In this document: positions 1 to 6,910 of the stretch, one piece after another | How positions within the stretch are numbered: the first letter of the stretch is position 1 | How the letters are laid out: the number at the start of each line of letters is the position of its first letter | Assembly: GCA_002495845.1 (NCBI GenBank) | Contig: DAHF01000054.1 | Span: 1-19,211 of the forward strand | DNA length: 19,211 bases | Source of the DNA: Sulfolobus sp. UBA167 | Lineage (GTDB): Archaea; Thermoproteota; Thermoprotei_A; Sulfolobales; Sulfolobaceae | Reading direction: 5' to 3' | Made by a program: the position numbers and the translations under genes | Notes under the pieces: generated by a model | The model's input: the letters and a program-made list of their open reading frames with translations, nothing else | The model's database searches: none | Told to the model about the DNA's origin: nothing

Positions 1-1058
1 GTGGGCTGACCCGTGCTAGGGCCTCCTCTTATATAATAAGTGATCACTACAGGAGCTTCATTCATGCCTCCCCATCCTATGCCTTCAGCCATCAGGGAAA
101 ATCCTGGACCTGAAGTTGCAGTGGCAGCTCTCGTTCCAGTTAGAGAAGCCCCAATTGCCATGTTTATTGCTGCTAATTCATCTTCGCTTTGAACAACTAC
201 AATAGTACCTTTTCTCTTATCTCCAGTCTTTGGATCTATCATCATCACTTCTTGATGGGCTTCCAAAAACACACTCTCATCGCTTGCTGGGGTTATTGGA
301 TAATAACTCTGGAACCTCACGCCAGCGTAGATCTTGCCAAGAGCTACAGCTGTATTTCCATCAAGTTGAACTCTTTTCTTATCCTCTTTTCTAGGAGGTA
401 AATCGAAAATTTTCTCTACCTTATCATAGGTTAGCTCTACTGCCATTGAATTCATATTGTAAAAAGTTTCTTGTTTGAATGTTTTTCTTACTGAATTTAA
501 CAAAGCGTTTTTATCCAGCCCAATTATTTTCCCTGATGCAGCTATAGCTATTGTATTCTTAGTTCTTTCAATAACGGATAAAGGTAAGTGCATTTTCGCT
601 GAGATTTCTTTAGATATAGAATCATAATCTATCTCTACAGTCTTCACTCCTCTTTCTCCTACGAACTTCACTACGTCTTCTACGGTCTCTCCCAATCCCT
701 TTTCCTTCAGTCTACTCTCTACTCTCTGTGCTACCTCCGGTTCCATGCTGACTACCGATGAAGCCTTTATTCCCTTCATTGCTGAGTTATAGATTAATAC
801 TCCCTTAGCCTCCTCGAAGTGTTGAAAAATTGTCTCAGCATCAAAAGTAGCCATCACATCTATAAATTGAGAAACGCTGTTCGCTCTTTTGTCGCTTATT
901 GTAATATTGAAGTAGCTATGTCTCCCTTTAATGTTTGAGTAATATTCCCTATTTCCGTATACGAAATAGCCCATCGAAGCTACGGCATCACCTAAAATCT
1001 GAGCGGAAGTGTCAACGCCAGTACCTTGTGCACCTCCTATTAGCCAACTTAGCCTCAT
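1..1058 (-). CDS. 2-oxoacid:ferredoxin oxidoreductase, fused gamma-alpha subunit (5' part only)
   Basis: This enzyme oxidatively decarboxylates pyruvate, 2-oxoglutarate or similar acids to acyl-CoA and passes electrons to ferredoxin in the cytoplasm. 352 codons are visible; the rest lies beyond the left edge, where a beta-subunit gene would normally follow. The N-terminus reads MRLSWLIGGAQGTGVDT, the typical start of the gamma domain (about residues 1-200). The alpha domain follows, with the YPITP motif at residues 253-257 (YPITPASDES), then the EDELAAINMAIGA and TATSGPGFSLM segments, ending in GGPSTGQPT at the edge. Gamma-alpha fusion is the known arrangement in Sulfolobales enzymes, usually about 630 residues. 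The ATG at 1058 is preceded on the minus strand by a TATA-like GATTTATTTTC 21-31 bases upstream, which fits a leaderless transcript. Substrate preference cannot be read from this subunit alone. No frameshift is seen. Confidence 0.93.
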   Translation of the reverse strand, partial: MRLSWLIGGAQGTGVDTSAQILGDAVASMGYFVYGNREYYSNIKGRHSYFNITISDKRANSVSQFIDVMATFDAETIFQHFEEAKGVLIYNSAMKGIKASSVVSMEPEVAQRVESRLKEKGLGETVEDVVKFVGERGVKTVEIDYDSISKEISAKMHLPLSVIERTKNTIAIAASGKIIGLDKNALLNSVRKTFKQETFYNMNSMAVELTYDKVEKIFDLPPRKEDKKRVQLDGNTAVALGKIYAGVRFQSYYPITPASDESVFLEAHQEVMMIDPKTGDKRKGTIVVVQSEDELAAINMAIGASLTGTRAATATSGPGFSLMAEGIGWGGMNEAPVVITYYIRGGPSTGQP

Positions 1059-1078
1059 ATGTAAAATAGGTTTTGTGG

Positions 1079-1089
1079 GAAAATAAATC
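1079..1089 (-). promoter_or_regulatory. TATA-like box for the oxidoreductase gene
   Basis: On the minus strand this reads GATTTATTTTC, centred about 26 bases upstream of the ATG at 1058. That is the spacing expected for a leaderless archaeal promoter. The call rests on spacing and composition only. Confidence 0.45.
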
Positions 1090-1103
1090 AAGATGGTTCT
1101 ATA

Positions 1104-1132
1104 CTAGATTTTTTTAAAATAAAATTCAAAAG
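1104..1132 (-). terminator. T-rich terminator-like tract after the 1152-1961 gene
   Basis: Downstream of the TGA at 1152 the minus strand contains several T runs (ACTTTTGAATTTTATTTT). Crenarchaeal termination commonly occurs at such pyrimidine tracts. There is no clear hairpin. Confidence 0.3.
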
Positions 1133-1151
1133 TTAGATAGGATAGAAAGCA

Positions 1152-1961
1152 TCATGGTAATTTAGCTATTAGTCCACTTATTATATTCTCTTTTTGTAAA
1201 TTCTTCTTTGTCTTGACGTCATAATAGATTCCCGCTTTCTCCTCCAAGCTAATGGTGTTGCCATTGATCACGTCTTCTCTCTTTGCCTTCCCTTTTTCGA
1301 TGTGAAGCTTCAAATTCTCTCCGCTTTCTTGTGATATGACAATAGAGTTATCATCATACACGTTCATGCCTATGATTGGAAATACAAGGACAGTCCTTGG
1401 AGAGATCCACAAGGTAGTTTCCACATTTTCTTTTGCCGAAAGGAGCTTCGTGACTAAGTTAGGTTCTATAAATATGCTCCTTTTTCGATCAAAATTAACT
1501 ATTTTACTATTTTGAAATGTAACTTTTACATCGTCTTCCTCTTTTTCCTGAATTTTTCTTTCTAGTGTGGAATAACTGTCATAGACAAGGAAAGATAGCC
1601 TGAAAGTTCCCTCAACTGTGATTGCCTTAGAAGGTATAGTCCCCTTTTCTGTAATCTTTATTTTGGTGGTTTCGGAGAAAGGTATGCCATAGTAAGGAAA
1701 TCTCAGTACGTTTTCTTTGTTAGAGTTTTTTCTTCCTTCTCTTTCTAGAACTTTCTCTATGAACACACATCTACTGTACTTGTACCTTCTAAATAGATCG
1801 GAGTATTTGTAATTCATTTCTTTTATCACGTTTGTCATTATTCTTTCGTCTAGGTATGGGGACACTACTGGCTCTAGATCCAGTTCTTTACTCATCTCAA
1901 TGGCAAAATCAACGGAACTCTTAAGTTCAGGAAACTGAGATAGAATGGAAAGCGAGCTCAT
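1152..1961 (-). CDS. Conserved-looking hypothetical protein, 269 residues
   Basis: I do not recognise this family. The protein is soluble, without a signal peptide or membrane segments. The first third is helical and charged, with a lysine/arginine/tyrosine-rich stretch near residues 50-75 (NYKYSDLFRRYKYSR). The remainder looks beta-rich, with alternating hydrophobic strands, including a TLWISPRTVLVFPIIG strand pair near residues 183-198. There are no cysteine clusters, nucleotide-binding loops or catalytic signatures. It stands alone between the oxidoreductase gene and sulredoxin, both on the same strand but separated from it by about 100-bp gaps. Its own TATA-like box (minus CTATTTAAC at about 1985-1993) lies about 28 bases before the ATG, suggesting independent leaderless transcription. 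Codon use resembles the neighbours. Confidence 0.8.
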   Translation of the reverse strand: MSSLSILSQFPELKSSVDFAIEMSKELDLEPVVSPYLDERIMTNVIKEMNYKYSDLFRRYKYSRCVFIEKVLEREGRKNSNKENVLRFPYYGIPFSETTKIKITEKGTIPSKAITVEGTFRLSFLVYDSYSTLERKIQEKEEDDVKVTFQNSKIVNFDRKRSIFIEPNLVTKLLSAKENVETTLWISPRTVLVFPIIGMNVYDDNSIVISQESGENLKLHIEKGKAKREDVINGNTISLEEKAGIYYDVKTKKNLQKENIISGLIAKLP

Positions 1962-1984
1962 ATCTAAAAGTGAGGAAACTATAC

Positions 1985-1993
1985 GTTAAATAG
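1985..1993 (-). promoter_or_regulatory. TATA-like box for the 269-residue hypothetical gene
   Basis: The minus strand reads CTATTTAAC, centred about 28 bases before the ATG at 1961, consistent with a leaderless start. Judged by position and composition only. Confidence 0.4.
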
Positions 1994-2040
1994 TTAATTG
2001 ATATCAAATTTCTTTCTAAAATAATTCTGAAAAATGACAA

Positions 2041-2056
2041 ACTAAAAAATTTTTCT
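2041..2056 (-). terminator. T-rich terminator-like tract after sulredoxin
   Basis: About 22 bases past the sulredoxin stop the minus strand reads AGAAAAATTTTTTAGT, a T-run typical of crenarchaeal termination sites. No GC hairpin accompanies it. Confidence 0.35.
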
Positions 2057-2077
2057 ACCTCTTTCTTGGCTTTTCAT

Positions 2078-2413
2078 TTACCCTTCGACGTCGACTTCTA
2101 TCCAGCCATTGTTTTCTCTAACTGGTACTGTTTTCAATCCAAGCTTATCTTTAGGCGCGTCAGGTGCTACGTAAGGCGGTTCTAACATTTTCCCTGAATT
2201 TAAGTCGAATACTGCATGATGACAAGGGCACTTAACTGTCATGGAAGATTTATCAAGTTCTCCTAAAATGCACCTTGCATGTGAACATACTCCATCCATT
2301 CCCATTAACTTCCCATCAATGTTTGCTACAAAAACAACAGAATTATCTACCTTTATTGAGGCATGACCTGCCTTTTCAAGGGCTTTAGCCATTATAGTCT
2401 TTTTCCACACCAT
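2078..2413 (-). CDS. Sulredoxin-type soluble Rieske [2Fe-2S] protein
   Basis: This is a small (111-residue) cytoplasmic electron carrier with a Rieske cluster. Box I is C43-S-H45-A-R-C48 and box II is C62-P-C64-H65. Ligands are therefore C43, H45, C62 and H65. C48 and C64 sit exactly where the redox-tuning disulfide lies in membrane Rieske proteins of bc-type complexes. There is no N-terminal membrane anchor, so the protein is soluble. Length, the MVWKKTI start and the EPPYVAPDAPKDKLGLKT segment match what I remember of sulredoxin from Sulfolobus tokodaii. The redox partner is unknown; the gene is isolated, with an AT-rich box ending about 15 bases before its ATG. A ferredoxin subunit of an aromatic dioxygenase is a weaker alternative, as no oxygenase genes lie nearby. 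Confidence 0.92.
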   Translation of the reverse strand: MVWKKTIMAKALEKAGHASIKVDNSVVFVANIDGKLMGMDGVCSHARCILGELDKSSMTVKCPCHHAVFDLNSGKMLEPPYVAPDAPKDKLGLKTVPVRENNGWIEVDVEG

Positions 2414-2427
2414 AGTTAAACAGTGAA

Positions 2428-2442
2428 CTATTTATAGTAAAA
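2428..2442 (-). promoter_or_regulatory. TATA box for sulredoxin
   Basis: The minus strand contains TTTACTATAAATAG at about 15-29 bases before the ATG at 2413, with an A-rich stretch just upstream resembling a BRE. It supports a leaderless or nearly leaderless message. Confidence 0.5.
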
Positions 2443-2491
2443 ATATTTTTCTCCTTTAAGAAGGTAGGGAAGAAAAGAACACAACGATATG

Positions 2492-2711
2492 CTACACAGA
2501 TTTACCTTCCGTCAACAGAGACTCCGTCCATGGGGAGAGACAGTTTACTCCTAGCTCTTTAATAATATTGCTAAGTCTTTTCTCTTCTGATGGCTAATTT
2601 CTCAGACATGGCATTTGTGCCGAGGTAATGGCTTATACTATTTGTAAAGAAGCGAAAAATTATCTGATTAAAAAGAATAATTATACATTCGTCATTATCT
2701 CTAAAACACAT
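2492..2711 (-). pseudogene. Possible relic of a small gene (frameshifted)
   Basis: This interval fills most of the 330-base gap between sulredoxin and the nitrilase gene. On the minus strand an ATG at 2711 opens 46 codons ending at 2571 (its last part reads MSEKLAIRREKT). One frame over, an open stretch of 33 codons at 2593-2492 reads plausibly as protein: EEKRLSNIIKELGV, then LSPWTESLLTEGKSV and a stop. Joining the frames near 2572 would give a polypeptide of about 70 residues. The first half is AT-rich and may be open by chance. I do not recognise the product, and nothing else (tRNA, repeat) was seen in the gap. Confidence 0.22.
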
Positions 2712-2730
2712 TTAAGACTAGATATAACTC

Positions 2731-2742
2731 GCGTGGTCGCGT
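2731..2742 (-). terminator. Small GC hairpin just after the nitrilase-family stop codon
   Basis: The 12 bases CGCG-TGGT-CGCG form a 4-bp GC stem directly downstream of the minus-strand stop codon at 2744, followed by an AT-rich stretch. It could act as a 3'-end or terminator element. The stem is short, so chance is possible. Confidence 0.25.
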
Positions 2743-2743
2743 A

Positions 2744-3460
2744 TTATCTTACATCCTTTACCTTTGGGTCTACATATTCCTCCAGCCTTTGAGACCTAAG
2801 GGACATATATCTTAGGGTATCTATGTTTATTACCTTCCACTCCTCCTTGTCCTTCATGTCAGCCAAGATCATAGGCCTTACTATACCGTTGTCGTTCTCT
2901 GGGATCATTGCTATGCTCATTCCAGGGTAATCGGGTGGCGTTAAATTGTTTGCGTTAACCACGCCTATTCTGTTCTCCAAAGCTCTTATCATCAAGTATG
3001 CCCTCCAGATATCTATCCCTTCTTTTCGTATTTTCGATGGTACTAACAACACTTCCATTCCTCTCCTAAACAGTTCCCTTACGACTTCAGGGAAATCTAC
3101 ATCGTAACATATAGCTATGCCTAGCCTCACTCCATTGTAGTTAGTTAGCACTAACTCCTCTCCAGGGAAAAGCCTTCCTTTCTCATTCCCAAAGAGGTGT
3201 ACCTTTTTTGCAACATCCTTCACATTGCCGTTCCTATCTATGATAGGGGAAATGACAGAGACCCCATCCTCGAAAGCTCCTGGTATAATCATCGCGGTGT
3301 ACTTCATAGCTAACTTTTGAAACTCCGGGAGGGGAACGTCATCCAGCGTTGGAACCCATTTTTCGGGAAGTAATACAACCTCTGCTCCTTCCTTCAGAGC
3401 TTCCTCTGCCATTTGTAAGGCGCTTGCTTTGGAACTTGGTTGAACTATTCCAAACTTCAA
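2744..3460 (-). CDS. Nitrilase-family carbon-nitrogen hydrolase
   Basis: The encoded protein is a 238-residue member of the nitrilase/amidase superfamily, cytoplasmic enzymes that hydrolyse amide or nitrile C-N bonds through a Glu-Lys-Cys triad. The triad is visible: E33 in LLPEKW, K86 in AKKVHLF and C118 in the nucleophile elbow AICYDVDFPE. A second conserved Glu appears after the elbow, in RALENRIGVV. Length is slightly below the usual 260-300 residues but the core is complete. The substrate cannot be deduced; omega-amidase, beta-ureidopropionase or another small amidase are all possible. Translation starts at TTG, which overlaps the stop codon of the upstream CBS gene as TTGA, so the two genes are co-transcribed and probably translationally coupled. 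Confidence 0.9.
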   Translation of the reverse strand: MKFGIVQPSSKASALQMAEEALKEGAEVVLLPEKWVPTLDDVPLPEFQKLAMKYTAMIIPGAFEDGVSVISPIIDRNGNVKDVAKKVHLFGNEKGRLFPGEELVLTNYNGVRLGIAICYDVDFPEVVRELFRRGMEVLLVPSKIRKEGIDIWRAYLMIRALENRIGVVNANNLTPPDYPGMSIAMIPENDNGIVRPMILADMKDKEEWKVINIDTLRYMSLRSQRLEEYVDPKVKDVR

Positions 3461-4599
3461 GTTTTTTCTGCCTTGTCTTTCTTATTGTTTCTATCCTCAA
3501 TCTTCTTTAGGTTTCTTACTATTCTAGACTCTATTTTCTCGACAGCCCTCTTCACTGCAACTACCGGATCCCTGTCTGAGTCCTTAGCTATGAACTCACC
3601 TTCTTTAGTCACAGCTCTAACTGTAGCCATGTAAACCGATCCTTCCCCTTGCTTTCCACCTTTTTCTTCTTTAAATGAGACTTTGAATGTTATGATATCT
3701 GAGATTTTCTCCAGTTTGGCTAGATATCTCTCCACTATAGCGTCTATTTCAGCCTTGAGCTGACCGTTTTTCCTTATTATCATCGGGATTTTCGCGTCTA
3801 TTGGTATTGAAAGTTGCATGGACTCAGACACAGCGTTTATCAAATCTATTCCGCTCAATACTCCTACTACCTCATCCCCTTCAATGACAGGAAGGCCTGA
3901 AATGTTCTTATCTAACATCCTTTCCAAGGCTATCTTTAAAGGTTCGTTAGCCTTAGCAGTGATGACTGGATATTTCATGATCTCCTTTACGCACATAGCC
4001 ATTATCCTTTCCTCCTCGGTCATGATGCTGGATTTCTTTTTATCTATCACCGAGTAGAGGGTGTTCACCACATCCCTTACTGACACTATTCCAACTAGCT
4101 TATTGTCTTCAAGTACGGGTAACCTAGATATATTATCTCTTAACATGATCCACCTAACCTTAGCTATGCTTTCAGTCTGTGATACCATCTTAGGAGGAGA
4201 GGACATGTATTTCCTGGTCTTCTCGTTCTCTGGAACTTTCTTCTGTTCTAAAAGGTACTTTATTATCGATTCCCTAGTTATCATTCCCTTCAAATTTCCG
4301 CTACTGTTAATCACCGGTATTACCCTAGCTTTGGTCGTGTAGAACTTTCCTATTATCTTAGTGAAATCGCTGTTGTCTAAAAGTGATACCGTGGGTGACA
4401 TAACTGAAGATACCTTAGAGTCTAGACTGACCCTTCTAGAGAGTAGGTCTTTATATGATAGTAACCCTACCAGCACTTTTCCCTTGACTACTGGGACAGT
4501 CCATGAGTTTGTTTCTCTCATTTTAGGAATAATTTCGGATAATCGGTCATTAGGTGTAACAATTAATTTCACATCCGAGATTAGCTCTCTTGCTGACAT
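3457..4599 (-). CDS. Four-CBS-domain protein with C-terminal ribosome-hibernation-factor-like (S30AE/HPF-like) domain
   Basis: This 380-residue cytoplasmic protein carries four CBS repeats, i.e. two adenine-nucleotide-sensing Bateman modules: about residues 8-52, 65-118, 131-180 and 206-258. Each ends in a G-x-[IVL]-[ST]-type strand, such as GLLSYKDLL, GMITRESII, GIVSVRDVV and GVLSGIDLI. The C-terminal ~100 residues differ: a helix (ERYLAKLEKI), strands, then DRDPVVAVKRAVEKIESRIV and a lysine-rich tail. That order and the paired-helix pattern resemble the HPF/RaiA fold of ribosome hibernation factors. This is inference from pattern, not an alignment. A longer ORF reaches ATG 4632, but the TATA-like box lies within that extension, so the leaderless ATG at 4599 is preferred. 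The gene leads the operon with the nitrilase-family gene and diverges from the HDAC-fold gene. Confidence 0.85.
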   Translation of the reverse strand: MSARELISDVKLIVTPNDRLSEIIPKMRETNSWTVPVVKGKVLVGLLSYKDLLSRRVSLDSKVSSVMSPTVSLLDNSDFTKIIGKFYTTKARVIPVINSSGNLKGMITRESIIKYLLEQKKVPENEKTRKYMSSPPKMVSQTESIAKVRWIMLRDNISRLPVLEDNKLVGIVSVRDVVNTLYSVIDKKKSSIMTEEERIMAMCVKEIMKYPVITAKANEPLKIALERMLDKNISGLPVIEGDEVVGVLSGIDLINAVSESMQLSIPIDAKIPMIIRKNGQLKAEIDAIVERYLAKLEKISDIITFKVSFKEEKGGKQGEGSVYMATVRAVTKEGEFIAKDSDRDPVVAVKRAVEKIESRIVRNLKKIEDRNNKKDKAEKT

Positions 4600-4614
4600 T
4601 TGAAACACGATAAA

Positions 4615-4628
4615 GTATTTTTTAAGCC
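4615..4628. promoter_or_regulatory. AT-rich box midway between divergent starts; probable shared promoter
   Basis: The only AT-rich TATA-like block between ATG 4599 (minus) and ATG 4644 (plus) reads GTATTTTTTAAGCC. Its centre is about 22-23 bases from both start codons, so it can serve either strand with leaderless geometry. It also decides the start of the CBS gene. Confidence 0.5.
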
Positions 4629-4643
4629 ACAATTAAAAGACTA

Positions 4644-5714
4644 ATGAGACCTTTGTTATCACATAAAACTGTTTTTGTGTGGAGTGACCTTTACTACAAC
4701 TACTCCTTCCCTGGAGACCATCCTTTTAAGTCAATAAGGGAAAGCCTGACCAAGAAGTTCTTGGAGCAGAAAGGTCTATTTCACGAAATACAACAAGTGA
4801 CGCCTGATCCTGTAAGCGAAGACGTGCTTCTGGAGGTTCACTCAAAGGAGTATGTCGACCTAGTTAAGAGGATGAGCGAACGTGGTCATGGACTATTAGA
4901 CGAGGGAGATACCCCGGCGTTTAAAGGGATCTTCGAGGCTTCTCTGACCAGGGTAGCAGGTAACCTAAAGGCACTCAAGGAAATAGAGGATGGGAATTTC
5001 ATCCACGCAATTAACGTAGGAGGAGGTTTGCATCACGCTAAAAGGGACTCAGCAGGAGGATTCTGCGTCTTTAACGACATAGCAATCTTAGTGAAGGAAG
5101 CAGAGAAGAAGTATAAACGAGTTGCAGTGATTGACATAGACGGCCACCACTTCGATGGGACGCAGTCCCTCCTTTATGACGATGACAAGTCCCTAAAGAT
5201 TTCCATGCACATGTTCCATCCCAATTTCTTTCCAGGCTCGGGGTGGGTGAATGAAACAGGGGAAGGTAAAGGAAAGGGACTTACAGTCAACATACCTTTG
5301 CCTCCAGGGACTGCTGACGACGCTTACTTAATTGCGTTCAACGAAGTAGCTTACCCTATCCTAGAGAGGTTCAAGCCAGAAATAATAATCCTTGAAGTAG
5401 GAGGGGATTCACACTTCGGAGATCCATTGGTGGAGCTCAAGTTGAGTACCATGGGATACATGGAGGTCGTGAAGAAGGTACACGGCCTCGCTCATAGTCT
5501 TTCAGAAGGTAGACTAATAATGACCGGAGGAGGAGGTTACAACTATGATGCTACAGCTAGAGTCTGGACTCTAGCGATAGCTGAAATTGCAGGGATTAAC
5601 GAGACAGAGCTCGACTTGCTCCATGACTGCTGTTCTACCGCATCTACCCCTCTCGTAATGGAGAAGGTGAAGAAAATTGTGGAAAACTTGAAAGAGATCC
5701 ATCATATCAGTTGA
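4644..5714 (+). CDS. Histone deacetylase / AcuC-AphA superfamily zinc hydrolase
   Basis: The family removes acetyl groups from lysines, polyamines or other small amides. The 356-residue protein has all signature elements: the HH dyad H130-H131 in GGGLHHAKRD, the zinc motif D164-I-D166-G-H168-H (ligands D166, H168), the third ligand D255 in GGDSHFGDPL, and the transition-state tyrosine Y301 in GGGGYN. It should therefore be catalytically competent. There is no targeting signal, so it is cytoplasmic. Candidate substrates include acetylated chromatin proteins, acetyl-polyamines and acetoin-pathway targets; the sequence does not discriminate. GGDSH instead of the common GAD, and DIDGHHFDG instead of DIDVHHGDG, mark it as outside the classical eukaryotic classes. 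The gene ends in an 8-bp convergent overlap with purT. Confidence 0.93.
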   Translation: MRPLLSHKTVFVWSDLYYNYSFPGDHPFKSIRESLTKKFLEQKGLFHEIQQVTPDPVSEDVLLEVHSKEYVDLVKRMSERGHGLLDEGDTPAFKGIFEASLTRVAGNLKALKEIEDGNFIHAINVGGGLHHAKRDSAGGFCVFNDIAILVKEAEKKYKRVAVIDIDGHHFDGTQSLLYDDDKSLKISMHMFHPNFFPGSGWVNETGEGKGKGLTVNIPLPPGTADDAYLIAFNEVAYPILERFKPEIIILEVGGDSHFGDPLVELKLSTMGYMEVVKKVHGLAHSLSEGRLIMTGGGGYNYDATARVWTLAIAEIAGINETELDLLHDCCSTASTPLVMEKVKKIVENLKEIHHIS

Positions 5715-6897
5715 CTACTATCAAGCCTGAGGCTTTTCTGACCTTCTCCAGAGCTTCATCGGTATTATCGCCAGTTGCTAGGACAACTCCCATCCTCCTC
5801 TTTGGGTATGTAGATGGCTTGCCGAACAACCTTACTTGGACGTTAGGTATCTCTAGGGCCTTGTCGACGTTTTGAAACCTTGGAGCCCATTTCGAGTTTT
5901 CAGCCAGGATTACGTGAGAAGCGGCAGGTGAGACTAGCTTCACGCTAGGCGTGGAGAGCCCCAAAGCACTCCTGACATGAGCCTGGAACTCGCTTATATC
6001 TGAGCTAGCTAATGTGACTAGACCAGTGTCGTGAGGCCTAGGAGAGACCTCGCTGAAGAGCACTCTTTCACCAGTCACTATGATTTCGACCCCGTAAATT
6101 CCTAGACCTCCGAAACCTTGCACTGTTTTCTTACCTATCTCTCTCGCCCTCTCAGCTATTTCCTTCCTTACGCTATATGGATGCCATGACTCTACGTAGT
6201 AGTAAGAAGGTCTACGATGTTCTATTGGTTCGTATTGTCCTATCTCTGCTTTTCCATCGCTGTTCATCGACCTATAAGTGAGTACTGTGAGCTCAGTGTC
6301 TATCTTCACGAATTCCTCTACTATTACCTTTTTGCTCTTGCCCCTAGCGTGTGAGATCGACTCATGGTATCCGTTAGCGACTTCCTCTGCAGACTTTATT
6401 AGAACGTGGCCGTGGCCGCTGGAGCTCATCTCAGGCTTAACAAGGCAGGGAAAGCCAACGTCCTTGCATGCTGACATTACTTCGTTCTCATCCTCAGCGA
6501 AGTGGAATGTAGTCGTGGGCAAACCCAGCTTGTTGGAAGCGAAGTCCCTTAGTTCTAACCTGTTCATACACGTTTTTACTGCCTTAGCGTTGGGGGCTAC
6601 CCTGAATCCGTCGTCTTCGAGATCCACTAGAGCATCAGTATTTATTGCTTCTATTTCAGCTATGATGGCGTCTGGGTTTTCCCTCCTTACGATTGCCTTG
6701 ATAGCGTTAGGGTCCATCATGTCGACTACGTATTTCCTATGCGAAACATGCATGGCAGGCGCAAAATCGTACCTATCTACTACGACGGTCTCTACGCCCA
6801 ACCTCTGGGCTTCTATAACCATCTCTTTGCCTAGTTCTCCTCCTCCTAACCAAAGGAGCTTCTTAGAACCCTCGAACAAAGGTGAACCTATATTCAC
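5707..6897 (-). CDS. purT: Formate-dependent phosphoribosylglycinamide formyltransferase (GAR transformylase 2)
   Basis: PurT uses ATP and formate to formylate GAR, the third step of purine biosynthesis, without folate. The 396-residue protein has the complete ATP-grasp architecture. It has an N-terminal nucleotide-binding fold (WLGGGELGKEMVIEAQRLGV, residues 16-35), the DRYDFAPAMHVSHR stretch, AEIEAINTD, the ATP-grasp segment FPCLVKPEMSSSGHGH and the C-terminal metal site FSEVSPRPHDTGLVTL. It closely follows the E. coli PurT sequence and length as I remember them. The start is GTG at 6897; an in-frame stop lies just upstream, so there is no longer alternative. It follows the nuclease-like gene by 13 bases and is likely transcribed with it. 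Folate-independent PurT suits Sulfolobales, which use modified pterins. Confidence 0.97.
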   Translation of the reverse strand: MNIGSPLFEGSKKLLWLGGGELGKEMVIEAQRLGVETVVVDRYDFAPAMHVSHRKYVVDMMDPNAIKAIVRRENPDAIIAEIEAINTDALVDLEDDGFRVAPNAKAVKTCMNRLELRDFASNKLGLPTTTFHFAEDENEVMSACKDVGFPCLVKPEMSSSGHGHVLIKSAEEVANGYHESISHARGKSKKVIVEEFVKIDTELTVLTYRSMNSDGKAEIGQYEPIEHRRPSYYYVESWHPYSVRKEIAERAREIGKKTVQGFGGLGIYGVEIIVTGERVLFSEVSPRPHDTGLVTLASSDISEFQAHVRSALGLSTPSVKLVSPAASHVILAENSKWAPRFQNVDKALEIPNVQVRLFGKPSTYPKRRMGVVLATGDNTDEALEKVRKASGLIVVN

Positions 6898-6910
6898 GTG
6901 TGGACATCAA

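Noticed and set aside
2731..2742. GC palindrome considered as an attachment site or tRNA remnant
   Set aside because: Only a 4-bp stem, with no cloverleaf or flanking direct repeat; kept only as a weak terminator-like hairpin.
4600..4632. 11-codon N-terminal extension of the CBS gene
   Set aside because: The TATA-like box lies inside it; ATG 4599 gives normal leaderless geometry.
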